DNA of 39,062 nucleotides from an uncultured Granulosicoccaceae bacterium. GTDB lineage: Bacteria; Pseudomonadota; Gammaproteobacteria; Granulosicoccales; Granulosicoccaceae. Each line of letters begins with the position of its first letter. Position 1 is the first letter of the stretch. Under the pieces are notes generated by a model. That model ran no database searches and had not been told where the DNA came from. It saw nothing but the letters and a program-made list of their open reading frames with translations. Below, piece by piece: positions 30,733 to 38,443 of the stretch. The DNA lies in NCBI GenBank assembly GCA_938028465.1, contig CALJAA010000210.1:1-39062 (forward strand). Reading direction: 5' to 3'. The position numbers and the translations under genes are program-made.

Positions 30733-31407
30733 CTAATCCAACAAAGCAGTAAAAGCGGCATCACGAGGCTGCTTTAAGGCTTTTAGATCTTGCATCATTC
30801 GCTTGTAAAGCTCGTACATACTGAATATCTCACACGGTTCCACTTCACCTAGATCGCATGCTGCCGGCGTGTCGTAACCACGGTCTTCCGCATACCGCTT
30901 AGAAACACGAAGCTCTTTTAACGCAGCGGTTGTGTACTTGCGCAAAATTGTTTGTGACATGCGTATGTTGCACGCGGCTTCATCCAAGCTCGCTCTTATG
31001 GATATTTTTTTAGAGGCGTTGTGTTGTTCCTTGGCTAGGTCTAAGGCGTAACCTTCGTAGCGGTGCCAAGATCCATCGAGGTATAAGGCATCGGCTACAG
31101 CCAACACCATTCCAGCATCGAATACTCGGGTATAAGGGCCGCATTCGCAACCACGCCGATCACACCAAGCTGAGTAGGTTGCCTCGACTGGTTTCTCTAG
31201 CCAGCTCTTATCAATACCACTGGGTGTTTTGTTGATTTGCCTTTTTTTGGCTGATTTTGGCGGAGCGCTAACCTTCATCGTGCAGGGGTTGTCTTGGAAG
31301 GTGGTGCCGCTTTCAGATGGGCACGCGTATATCGCAGCTTTCGCCGGGTTAAGTACCGCCAATAGGCAGTAAAGAATCAAACAACCGAGTATTGGAAAAG
31401 CCGGCAT
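30733..31407 (-). CDS. Exported DUF4124-like cysteine-rich protein
   Basis: A 224-residue protein with a signal peptide (PILGCLILYCLLAVLNPAKA, about 4-25) and, right after it, IYACPSESGTTFQDNPC, the DUF4124 pattern usually seen as IYKC...G.VTFSDTPC. The rest has several Cys (WCDRRGCECGPY, AACNIR, AACDLGEVEPC) suggestive of disulfides, and helical stretches at both ends. A basic KKRQINK linker joins the two parts. No catalytic motif recognised; periplasmic location is inferred. The start ATG 31407 is 3 bases after AGGA, slightly tight. Convergent with the kinase gene, 17 bp apart, with no obvious terminator between. Confidence 0.75.
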   Translation of the reverse strand: MPAFPILGCLILYCLLAVLNPAKAAIYACPSESGTTFQDNPCTMKVSAPPKSAKKRQINKTPSGIDKSWLEKPVEATYSAWCDRRGCECGPYTRVFDAGMVLAVADALYLDGSWHRYEGYALDLAKEQHNASKKISIRASLDEAACNIRMSQTILRKYTTAALKELRVSKRYAEDRGYDTPAACDLGEVEPCEIFSMYELYKRMMQDLKALKQPRDAAFTALLD

Positions 31408-31585
31408 AGTCCTAAAGCTGTTGCGTTCGTCCTTAAAGGGATATCGGCGAGACTGTTTAAGCTTGAGGTGGCTTGGTGGTCTGATGCATCACCATATGTC
31501 GATAAAATGAGACCCGCCTCACAAAGCATTCAAATTCGTGATCTGTGTTAGCCTGCGGCGTTACAAATTCAGGGATAAATCGATC

Positions 31586-31945
31586 GTGGCACGCAAACGC
31601 TTAGCTATAGAAATGGGGATGGGGACTGACCTGCATGGTCAGGATTACACGAAGGCTGCTATACGCGCATTGAGGGATGCCCTGTGGCATAACTCTCTAA
31701 CCGTTGTGAAGGCACTCGGCTACCCAATAGAGTCAATGCAGGTAGATATCCAAATCGGTGTTGCGCAGCCAAACGAAGTCGATAAACAAGCTGTTGCTGA
31801 TGTACTGCCGTATGGCACAGGTACGGTTGAAGTGGTTAAGGGTGGTTTGGATATACCTAAGGACGACGGTACAGGGCTCACGGTGGTGGCGAATGCCGCA
31901 GCGGTGGTATATCTAGAGGTGGAAACTGCAGAGGAGCAATCCTAA
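31586..31945 (+). CDS. Lin0512 family protein, paralogue 1
   Basis: A 119-residue protein starting at GTG 31586 (AGGGA 11 bases before it); the frame is open for 48 more bases upstream, but those residues do not fit the family. It matches Lin0512 (PF09585): RLAIEMGMGTDLHGQDYTKA, AIRALRDALWHNSLTVV, MQVDIQIGVAQPNEVDKQAV, PYGTGTVEVVKGGLD and ANAAAVVYLEVE. The family is a small compact alpha/beta fold of unknown activity; the acidic/His cluster at GTDLHGQDYTKAA is the most conserved part and may form a ligand or metal site. Its stop overlaps the ATG of a second, similar gene by one base. Confidence 0.85.
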   Translation: MARKRLAIEMGMGTDLHGQDYTKAAIRALRDALWHNSLTVVKALGYPIESMQVDIQIGVAQPNEVDKQAVADVLPYGTGTVEVVKGGLDIPKDDGTGLTVVANAAAVVYLEVETAEEQS

Positions 31946-32304
31946 TGCCCTTAAAACGCGTAATATTAGAGATGGGCACAGGCAATGATTTGTACGGTGA
32001 GGATTACACTAAGGCCGCGATACGAGCGGTTCAGGATGCCCTGCATCACAGCTCACTCACATTGTTTAGAACGTTAGGTTTAGATCGTGATGCCATGCAA
32101 GTGGAAATTACTATCGGTGTTCAAAAACCTGATCAGATAAACAAAGAGGCAGTAGCGAAACAAATACCGTATGGCAGCGTCGTTGTTAATGCCGAAGTGG
32201 GCGGCCTAAACGTTGAGGATAAAGAAAACGAAACGGTTACGGTTATTGCGAGTGCCGCGATTGCGGCCAAGGTGGAGTTGCCAGAGGGGAAGTTTGTTTT
32301 ATAG
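31945..32304 (+). CDS. Lin0512 family protein, paralogue 2
   Basis: Also 119 residues, ATG at 31945 overlapping the upstream TAA (TAATG). Aligned with paralogue 1 the frame is colinear with no gaps over most of its length: ILEMGTGNDLYGEDYTKAAI, RAVQDALHHSSLTLFRTLGL, MQVEITIGVQKPDQINKEAV, PYGSVVVNAEVGGLN, and IASAAIAAKVEL. His of LHGQDYTKAA is Tyr here (LYGEDYTKAA), one difference in the conserved site. Equal length and coupled translation suggest the two products form a heteromer or a pseudo-symmetric pair. The stop codon touches the second dispersed repeat copy. Function unknown. Confidence 0.85.
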   Translation: MPLKRVILEMGTGNDLYGEDYTKAAIRAVQDALHHSSLTLFRTLGLDRDAMQVEITIGVQKPDQINKEAVAKQIPYGSVVVNAEVGGLNVEDKENETVTVIASAAIAAKVELPEGKFVL

Positions 32305-32438
32305 GTCATACCCGCGTAGGCGGGGACCCAGCATAAAAAGGAGTTACCTGTGCTAATCGCGTCATGCGTACCGGCCGTCTACTCCTAGCGTGCTAGATCT
32401 CCGCCTACGCGGGACGTAAGTGCCCCACTGGGTATGAC
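32304..32438. repeat. Palindromic dispersed repeat element, copy 2 (inverted)
   Basis: Fills the gap between the convergent Lin0512 and aminotransferase genes, touching both stop codons. CCCGCGTAGGCGG (32311-32323) pairs with CCGCCTACGCGGG (32401-32413) across a 77-bp loop. The right end (32401-32440) is the inverted counterpart of the first 40 bp of copy 1 at 7268. The left end (about 32304-32330) matches copy 1 at about 7306-7332 with 3 or so mismatches. It likely acts as a bidirectional transcript-end hairpin. Confidence 0.8.
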
Positions 32439-33620
32439 TTAAAGTACCGATACAATTGTTTCGGCGAGTTCATCCAGCGCATCACCAGGCAAACCAGCAA
32501 TGTTGATGCGACCATCACCTACGATGTAAATACCATGATCATTGCGTAGTGTTTCGATTTGCTCTGTATTTAGTGGAAGCCGACTAAACATACCCTTTTG
32601 CTCAGTAATGAAATCAAAATCGCCCGAGTTAGACCGCTTGCGCATGGCAGCAGCAAAATCTGCTCGTAAACCGATCATCCGATTTCGCATGGCATTTAGC
32701 TCACTTTGCCATTCCGCATTTAAGGCGGGATCGCTTAAAACGATGTTAGTGATGTTAGCGCCGTGATCAGGTGGCATGGAGTAGTTAGAACGAATGACTC
32801 CGCCTAGCATTCCCAATGCTCGATCAGCGTTAACCGCTGATTCAGCCAGTACCATGGCAGCACCAGCACGCTCACGATACAAGCCCAGGTTTTTAGAACA
32901 ACTTGCCGCGACTACCATTTCAGGCAGACGGCCAGCGAGATAACGGATTGCTTGCGCGTCTTCTTCAAGCCCGTCACCAAAGCCTTGATAAGCGAAATCG
33001 ACAAAAGGGAATAGCGACCGTTTTTCGCACACGTCGGCAACGGCCTTCCATTGGTCCATGTTCAGATCAGCGCCGGTTGGGTTATGGCAGCAGCCGTGTA
33101 GTAGTACGATGTCGTTTTCAGGTGCCGCGCTCAGTGAATTGATCATCTGATCAAATGTGATGCTGTTAGTACTTCTGTCGTAATATTGATAGCGCTCTAG
33201 CTCAAAGCCTGCGGCCGTGAGCAATGGCACGTGATTTGGCCAAGTTGGGTCAGATACCCAAACTTTGGCGTCTGGCCGAATTTTACGCAGCAGATCGGAT
33301 AAAATGCGAAGTGCGCCCGAACCACCGGCAGATTGAGCGCAGCGAATGCGATCCGTGTCAGCGTCTTGTCCAAAAACCTGTGACACCATGGCACTACAAA
33401 AGGGCCTACTACCAATAGGGCCTACGTAAGATTTGGTATCTTGAGTTTCCAGGAGTTGTTTTTCAGCCTTTTTAATGGCCGTCATGACTGGAGTGGCACC
33501 AGCTTCGTCTTTATAGACGCCAACGCCTAGGTCGACTTTGTTTTCGCGTGTATCTTCGCGAAATAAGGCCAAGAGCTGAAGAATCGCATCGGCTTTGGCT
33601 TCGGGCAGTGATTGAAACAT
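32439..33620 (-). CDS. Aspartate/aromatic aminotransferase (class I, AspC/TyrB type)
   Basis: A 393-residue PLP enzyme, nearly the same length as E. coli AspC (396), with family blocks along the whole chain: KVDLGVGVYKDEAGATPVM, WVSDPTWPNHVPLL, LLHGCCHNPTGADL, FVDFAYQGFGDGLEEDA, and the PLP Lys near residue 243 in SCSKNLGLYRERAG. The C-terminal carboxylate-binding Arg is in VGDGRINIAGL. Reaction: transamination between aspartate or aromatic amino acids and 2-oxoglutarate. Choice between AspC and TyrB specificity cannot be made by eye. RBS AGAGG lies 12 bases before ATG 33620, somewhat far. Divergent from malonyl-CoA decarboxylase; convergent with the Lin0512 pair. Confidence 0.93.
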   Translation of the reverse strand: MFQSLPEAKADAILQLLALFREDTRENKVDLGVGVYKDEAGATPVMTAIKKAEKQLLETQDTKSYVGPIGSRPFCSAMVSQVFGQDADTDRIRCAQSAGGSGALRILSDLLRKIRPDAKVWVSDPTWPNHVPLLTAAGFELERYQYYDRSTNSITFDQMINSLSAAPENDIVLLHGCCHNPTGADLNMDQWKAVADVCEKRSLFPFVDFAYQGFGDGLEEDAQAIRYLAGRLPEMVVAASCSKNLGLYRERAGAAMVLAESAVNADRALGMLGGVIRSNYSMPPDHGANITNIVLSDPALNAEWQSELNAMRNRMIGLRADFAAAMRKRSNSGDFDFITEQKGMFSRLPLNTEQIETLRNDHGIYIVGDGRINIAGLPGDALDELAETIVSVL

Positions 33621-33713
33621 GTGCTTGATTGGCCTCTGGTTGAACGGGCAGTAGTTACGCGAAACACTAAGTTAACACGCACGGGCTAGCCTGTGCATTG
33701 AGAAGTGCAGAAG

Positions 33714-35069
33714 ATGGCGCAGTTATTATCGACATTAAATCAGGGACGGGAAAAAGCCGCTAGCCGAATTGGCTTGCTGCAGGATGTATTGTCGTCATTG
33801 TTCGCACGTTCTGTAACCCCCTCGGTTGAGGAAGATACTCGATCCATTACCGAACTCTGCGATGCCTTGTTATCAGAGCGCGGTGAGGTATCCGGAACAC
33901 GAATTGCCGCCACCATATTGCAGCGATTTGCGGCTGAGAACGCAGCTGGCCAACTGGCATTTTTCCGGTTGTTGCAAGAGCGCTTTGATATCACCGCTGA
34001 TCATGCCTTGCGAGCGGCTCAGCGCTATGCTGATACACCAGATGCGGCCAATCTTGCGATCTTACGTAATAGTGTAGAACCGAGGCGCATGGAGCTACTC
34101 AGACGCTTAAATCACGTGCCAGGCGCTACCGCGGAGTTGGTGCAAATGCGCGCTTGCTTACTCGACCATATTCAAGATCATCCTGAATTAAGCCGTATCG
34201 ATGTCGATTTTCAGCGGTTGTTTGCCGCTTGGTTTAATCGAGGGTTCTTAATTTTGCAGGAGATCAATTGGCAAACACCTGCGAATGTTCTGGAGAAGAT
34301 CATTGCGTATGAAGCCGTGCACGCGATAAATAGCTGGCAGGCACTGCGCAGTCGATTACTGCCAAGTGATCGTAAATGTTTTGCGTTTTTTCATCCGGCC
34401 ATGTTGGATGAGCCATTAATATTTGTTGAGGTCGCCTTAACACAGGCAAACCCACACGACATTCGTTCGATTCTAAGTGAGGATCGTGCCTTGGTTAACG
34501 CCCACGATGCCGATACAGCCGTTTTTTATTCGATTTCAAATTGCCAACGCGGCCTAGCTGGCGTGTCGTTTGGTAATTTCTTAATTAAACAAGTGGCCAC
34601 TGAGCTCAGTGCACTGTTGCCAAACTTAGAAACCTTTCGCACGCTTTCGCCTGTGCCTGGGCTAATGCGATGGGTAGATGCCAACACTGACAAATTAAGT
34701 AAAGAGTTGAGGGCAGCAGTGTCCCTTGCAAAAACGCGATCAGGTGCAGAATCAGTGGAGGCTCTTGATACCGATGAAGCGACACACTTGGCGAAGCTCG
34801 CCGCTCATTATTTGATCAACGTAAAGCGGGACGATACGCAGCCGCGTGATTCGGTTGCTCGATTTCATCTAGGCAATGGCGCAAGCCTTGATCAGATACT
34901 GCCGGATGCTGATAAATACAAGCGTGGGCGTAAGCAATCAGCCGGCGTCATGGTGAGCTATCTTTACAATATTGATGAAGTTGAAGCTAACCATGAAGCT
35001 TATGCGCGTTATCGACAGGTTATTGCGTCAGATGCAGTGCTGGCTTATGTAGATCCGAATAAAGCATGA
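33714..35069 (+). CDS. Malonyl-CoA decarboxylase
   Basis: A 451-residue member of the malonyl-CoA decarboxylase family (PF05292). An N-terminal helical domain (about 1-160) precedes a GNAT-like catalytic domain with FHPAMLDEPLIFVEVALTQA, YSISNCQRGLAGVSFGNFLI (the conserved Ser of the GLAGVSFGN loop) and DSVARFHLGNGASLDQI with the catalytic His; the C-terminus has GVMVSYLYN. Reaction: malonyl-CoA to acetyl-CoA and CO2. Start ATG 33714 is preferred, 8 bases after GAGAAG; a GTG 9 bases earlier is possible. Family neighbours elsewhere are malonyl-CoA synthetase and a malonate transporter (matB, matC); neither is here, so it may serve malonyl-CoA homeostasis rather than malonate use. It ends at a strong hairpin. 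Confidence 0.93.
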   Translation: MAQLLSTLNQGREKAASRIGLLQDVLSSLFARSVTPSVEEDTRSITELCDALLSERGEVSGTRIAATILQRFAAENAAGQLAFFRLLQERFDITADHALRAAQRYADTPDAANLAILRNSVEPRRMELLRRLNHVPGATAELVQMRACLLDHIQDHPELSRIDVDFQRLFAAWFNRGFLILQEINWQTPANVLEKIIAYEAVHAINSWQALRSRLLPSDRKCFAFFHPAMLDEPLIFVEVALTQANPHDIRSILSEDRALVNAHDADTAVFYSISNCQRGLAGVSFGNFLIKQVATELSALLPNLETFRTLSPVPGLMRWVDANTDKLSKELRAAVSLAKTRSGAESVEALDTDEATHLAKLAAHYLINVKRDDTQPRDSVARFHLGNGASLDQILPDADKYKRGRKQSAGVMVSYLYNIDEVEANHEAYARYRQVIASDAVLAYVDPNKA

Positions 35070-35078
35070 GTTGATAAG

Positions 35079-35109
35079 AAGATGCCGGGCGTCTATTTCC
35101 CGGCATCTT
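35079..35109. terminator. Strong hairpin after malonyl-CoA decarboxylase
   Basis: AAGATGCCGGG (35079-35089) and CCCGGCATCTT (35099-35109) form a perfect 11-bp stem with a 9-base loop. Following T run is short (TTAATTA), so it may work in both directions between the decarboxylase gene and the opposing frame that ends at 35112. Confidence 0.7.
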
Positions 35110-35111
35110 AA

Positions 35112-35258
35112 TTACCGTGGCTGGGGCCGTCGGTAATGCAGTGATTCATTCCATATATCAATACCACCACTCTTGCGGATGGCTTGATCATCTAACGGAT
35201 AATCGTGGCCAATCTGTATTTCGTCGAGCGCGTTATGTGTAGCCTTCCTAAGTTGTGG
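35112..35258 (-). pseudogene. Small open frame without a standard start codon
   Basis: On the minus strand 48 sense codons run from just after a TAA (35259-35261) to a TAA at 35112. The product would contain LDEIQIGHDYPLDDQAIRKS, then WNESLHYRRPQPR; codon choice looks coding. There is no ATG, GTG or TTG in frame, although a strong AGGAAGG lies at 35244-35250. It may start at a rare codon, or be the tail of a decayed gene whose 5' end is gone. It is in a different frame from the DUF2628 gene ending at 35314. No family recognised. Confidence 0.3.
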
Positions 35259-35313
35259 TTAGCAAAGTGCGCAGTAGATGTATAACTCGACTGAAAGAGT
35301 GCATTGGTTCCGT

Positions 35314-36747
35314 TCAAAAGGTTGCAGAGTCGAGCGAGGTGTTAATCGCTTCTTTTCTGTTTTTTGCATGAACGAGTGCGTCGAGCTCGTAACCTCGGCG
35401 TTGCAGCTTTTGCTGAAACCATGCATTGCCGTGCCTGAACGGTACATAAAACAAGCCGATTAACGCCAAAAGAACAAATAGCCCAGTCCAGATTTTTATA
35501 GCGGTTGATGCGTTGGGGGCAGCGTCCATCCAAGCAAACCCGGTAGTCAGCAAGCCCGCTATCAATATTAGCCAGAGCATAGTGTAAACAATGCCGGTGC
35601 CGAGCATGCCCTTAGTTAGCAGCCACGGAAGGGTTAGGAACATTGCTGGCCATGAAACGCCGTCTTTCACTGCTTGAGATTTATCCCCCCGACTGTATAC
35701 GTAATATCGTTTGCCACTAGCCGTACGTGTGGTAGGCGTGTTGATAACATCGTTGGCGATATTGTCGTCGCCATCAGCGTAGTCAAAATGCACAGGGGCT
35801 TCAGCAGGAATGGGTGCTCGTTGGGCAGGGATTGGGGGTTCCTGCTGTGGTTCCTGTTGAAGCTCATCTAAAAGCATCGGCTCAGCATAGGCTTCGGGTT
35901 GTTGCTTATGCTTTTGCTGATCTATTTGTTGCTGTTGCTCCGGTAGAGACAGATGGAACGAAGGTTTGATTTTTTCTGGCGATGACGGTGCTGTCGATTC
36001 GACGGCAACGATATCTGAATTCAGGCCTGGGAGCTCATCGGCTTGCCGTGCCAGTTCTTTACTGCGAGCAGCGTCATCATTGTCATTTTCTCCACCAAGG
36101 CGTATCTGCTCCTGATGTTGTTGCGCCCAATAAGCCAATGGGTCATCTTCCATTGAGATCGCATTTCTATCCGAAGCGGCCGACAAATCCGATTTAGTTA
36201 CTTTTCCGTGGATTGATGAAGTGGTACCAGGTTCGGACGCATTCATACTGGCTATTTCTTGAGGGTCGAGATCGAAATCCTCCATCGAGAGCTCGAGACC
36301 GCTGCCATGACCAATCACGCTACTGTGCCCTGAATCGCCCTCTAGTTCCAATCCGTCAGCTTTAAGGTTGAAATCAGATGTTTGACCGGTGCGAGTGGAT
36401 TCGATTGGGCTGGTTTCATCCAATTGCGTCTCATCGTGCAACTCTAGGGTTAGATCTGCCGCCGGAAGGCCGCCACTGCGTGCCAGAGCTTTATCTTTGT
36501 TAGCCTGTTCGGCCAACATTTGTTCAACTCGCAGGTTGGTGTATAGATACCTCGCTTCATCGTGATCATTACTCGCAAGTGCGCACGCACGGGCCCAGAT
36601 ATCGGGTTTGCGCTGATCACTATTGAGTTCGTCAGTGGCGAGTTGGTAGAGGGTTTCGTCGATCATGGCGTTGACTAGTGTTTTCTCGATGGGTGATTTT
36701 AGGCTGCGATGATAAGTGTGTACAAGTAAATCGCCTAAATCACGCAA
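35314..36747 (-). CDS. DUF2628 membrane protein with long disordered middle
   Basis: A 477-residue protein. The N-terminal about 80 residues are helical (LLVHTYHRSLKSPIEKTLVN, WARACALASNDHDEARYLYT). Residues about 85-345 are low-complexity, rich in Asp, Ser, Glu and Gln (LPEQQQQIDQQKHKQQPE). The C-terminal about 120 residues fit DUF2628 (PF10947): KRYYVYSRGD, SWPAMFLTLPWLLTKGMLGT, two to three membrane helices (IVYTMLWLILIAGLLTTGFA, WTGLFVLLALIGLFYVPF) and HGNAWFQQKLQRRGYEL. The domain normally stands alone or with zinc ribbons; role unknown. The longest frame begins at TTG 36747 without a clear ribosome-binding site; no ATG occurs before codon 28, so the start is uncertain. Divergent from the lipoprotein gene. 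Confidence 0.75.
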   Translation of the reverse strand: MRDLGDLLVHTYHRSLKSPIEKTLVNAMIDETLYQLATDELNSDQRKPDIWARACALASNDHDEARYLYTNLRVEQMLAEQANKDKALARSGGLPAADLTLELHDETQLDETSPIESTRTGQTSDFNLKADGLELEGDSGHSSVIGHGSGLELSMEDFDLDPQEIASMNASEPGTTSSIHGKVTKSDLSAASDRNAISMEDDPLAYWAQQHQEQIRLGGENDNDDAARSKELARQADELPGLNSDIVAVESTAPSSPEKIKPSFHLSLPEQQQQIDQQKHKQQPEAYAEPMLLDELQQEPQQEPPIPAQRAPIPAEAPVHFDYADGDDNIANDVINTPTTRTASGKRYYVYSRGDKSQAVKDGVSWPAMFLTLPWLLTKGMLGTGIVYTMLWLILIAGLLTTGFAWMDAAPNASTAIKIWTGLFVLLALIGLFYVPFRHGNAWFQQKLQRRGYELDALVHAKNRKEAINTSLDSATF

Positions 36748-36904
36748 ATATTGTCGTTGTGAAGTGGGTTACCTCGTGTCAATATTGCGGCGTTACACAT
36801 TCCAACATATTAGATGCGACCTGATTAACAAATGAGAAAGACCGTAATGGCGGGCGTTTACTGCATCCATTAGGCTTGACCAGATAGAAACAGAGGGAAT
36901 TGAC

Positions 36905-37978
36905 GTGATTAGAATTAGTACATACGCCTTATTGGTGCTGTCGCTAAGTGGATGCGGCGGCGCACCCAAAAAAATAGTCTCTGAGCTGCCTTCTGCGAAG
37001 GCGAGCTCGCTGATCACCAATTACCAGGGTGTTGCGGCATTGGTAGCTAAGGATTTAGTAGGAGTCATGAGCCAGATCGACGTGCTGGTGCCTGCTGAAA
37101 CCATTTTGTATGCCGATCGCCCTGCGGATCAATTTGGCGAAAGAATGGTCATTGCGCTTCAAGATGCGGGCTACCGTTTGCGCTTGGCGCAAGCCGAGCA
37201 AGAGCCACGATTAGCTTATGACATCCAAGAGGATCTCACCAAATCTAACTACACAGTCATCGTGAGTGCCGGCCTAGTAAAAGTGAAACGTCGTTACGCC
37301 GTTAACGACGATCAACAAGTTGTGCAGCCAGCATCATCGATATTTGTTTTAGGTGCTAGTGGCGACAACATTGCGTTAAACGATTCTATTTTCGCTAATC
37401 AGCAGCCAAGCCTGCCGGCGAGTGAAAATCAAGTAACTGAAACACAAGTAGCGCTGGCAACGCCGGTCCCACCAAAAAAGGAAATTATTAAGGAAGAGCT
37501 GGTTCAATCGGTCGCTGTACAACCAAAGCCTGTTGTTGGTGAAAACGAGCCAGTAGTCAATATTGCCTTGAATTCAGATCTCAAACCAACGACTAAAAAA
37601 AATATGTATCAAACCCGAAAGTCTAATTTCGAAGAGCTGCTTGATCAATTCAATACAGTTCGTCGCGAAATTATGGTTTTCCCAAATGATTCATTGGTGA
37701 TGGGTGTTGGTAACAAACAAATAGCGAGTGAAATGGTCGAAAATTTTCGTGCTGAGTCTGACGTAGTTTCTGTTATCGGTTGTTCGCATGGTAAGTCTGC
37801 AATTGATAATGGCAACCAGGTGTTGGCAAACGGCAGAGCTAACCGTGTAAAAAATGAGTTTATTGCTTCGGGTATTCAAGCTGAGCTAGTGCTACACGAA
37901 GCATGCTGGGCCAACGTGCACTTTGATGAAATGATGCCTCGCCGTGGTGTGGTCGTAACTCACAAGCGAAAGCTATAG
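36905..37978 (+). CDS. Lipoprotein with TrbH/Cag12-like N-terminus and OmpA-like C-terminus
   Basis: A 357-residue protein starting at GTG 36905, with GAGGG about 8 bases upstream. The signal ISTYALLVLSLSGCGG has a lipobox (LSGC). Residues about 40-160 (LVAKDLVGVMSQIDVLVPAE, FGERMVIALQDAGYRLRLAQ, AYDIQEDLTKSNYTVIVSAG) resemble the TrbH/Cag12 lipoprotein fold seen in conjugation and type IV secretion systems. A Pro/Val/Lys-rich linker (VATPVPPKK... VQPKPVVGENEPVV, in parts) follows. Residues about 255-350 look like an OmpA-type peptidoglycan-binding domain: VVSVIGCSHGK, then NQVLANGRANRVKNEFIASG, typical of the N..LA..RA..V...L..G motif. No secretion genes are nearby. Function unknown; probably ties the outer membrane to peptidoglycan. 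Confidence 0.7.
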   Translation: MIRISTYALLVLSLSGCGGAPKKIVSELPSAKASSLITNYQGVAALVAKDLVGVMSQIDVLVPAETILYADRPADQFGERMVIALQDAGYRLRLAQAEQEPRLAYDIQEDLTKSNYTVIVSAGLVKVKRRYAVNDDQQVVQPASSIFVLGASGDNIALNDSIFANQQPSLPASENQVTETQVALATPVPPKKEIIKEELVQSVAVQPKPVVGENEPVVNIALNSDLKPTTKKNMYQTRKSNFEELLDQFNTVRREIMVFPNDSLVMGVGNKQIASEMVENFRAESDVVSVIGCSHGKSAIDNGNQVLANGRANRVKNEFIASGIQAELVLHEACWANVHFDEMMPRRGVVVTHKRKL

Positions 37979-37994
37979 CCAAGCTAAACTAAAC

Positions 37995-38046
37995 CGTTAC
38001 ATCACTATTGCAACGACTATCGAGCATAGTTGCTAGTGATGTAACG
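37995..38046. terminator. Bidirectional hairpin overlapping the 3' end of hspQ
   Basis: CGTTACATCACTA (37995-38007) pairs perfectly with TAGTGATGTAACG (38034-38046). Inside, GCAAC/GTTGC (38010-38014 / 38029-38033) extends the stem. The right arm lies within the last codons of hspQ, whose stop codon is at 38033-38035. No T-tract. Confidence 0.65.
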
Positions 38047-38359
38047 ATTGCCGATACCGATAACCACCCTGATTGTCGGGTTCAAATTGAATTTTTATTT
38101 CGGGATGCCGAAGCGGCTCATCCGAGCTATCCACCAATAAATTTTGTTCTGATACATAGGCTTCATAAACCGTTTTTTCATTTTCAGCATACAAATGGTA
38201 AAACGGCTGATCTTTGATCGGGCGTATGTCTTCTGGTATGGATTCATACCATTCTTCAGTATTGTTGAATTCCGGGTCGACATCGTAGATGACACCGCGA
38301 AACGGGAATACGCGGTGTTTAACTATTTGCCCAATCCGAAATTTTGCGTCTCTTATCAT
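38033..38359 (-). CDS. hspQ: Heat shock protein HspQ
   Basis: A 108-residue protein of the HspQ/YccV family (hemimethylated-DNA-binding-like fold). Seen: AKFRIGQIVKHRVFPFRGVI at the N-terminus, matching the KF.IGQ.V.H...G..GV pattern, DVDPEFNNTEEWYESIPEDI, DQPFYHLYAENE and VYEAYVSEQNLLVD. E. coli HspQ is 105 residues. Known: a small heat-inducible protein that delivers substrates to and enhances Lon protease and affects DnaA stability. Start is the ATG at 38359; the frame stays open to 38425 but the additional residues are not family-like. Its coding end forms one arm of a terminator-like hairpin shared with the convergent lipoprotein gene. No heat-shock promoter was recognised. Confidence 0.93.
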   Translation of the reverse strand: MIRDAKFRIGQIVKHRVFPFRGVIYDVDPEFNNTEEWYESIPEDIRPIKDQPFYHLYAENEKTVYEAYVSEQNLLVDSSDEPLRHPEIKIQFEPDNQGGYRYRQSLHH

Positions 38360-38397
38360 GACCACAGTATATGGCCAATTGATAGGTGAGGGAAGTC

Positions 38398-38423
38398 GGT
38401 GAGGGCGGGAGGCCGCCCCCACC
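38398..38423 (-). other. GC-rich stem-loop between the Tat-type protein gene and hspQ
   Basis: GGTGAGGGCGG (38398-38408) pairs with CCGCCCCCACC (38413-38423), 10 of 11 pairs, loop GAGG. It lies 21 bases past the stop of the exported-protein gene on the minus strand and 38 bases before hspQ. It may partly terminate the upstream transcript; no T-tract follows. Confidence 0.5.
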
Positions 38424-38443
38424 AAAGCCCGTTTTCTAAGACC

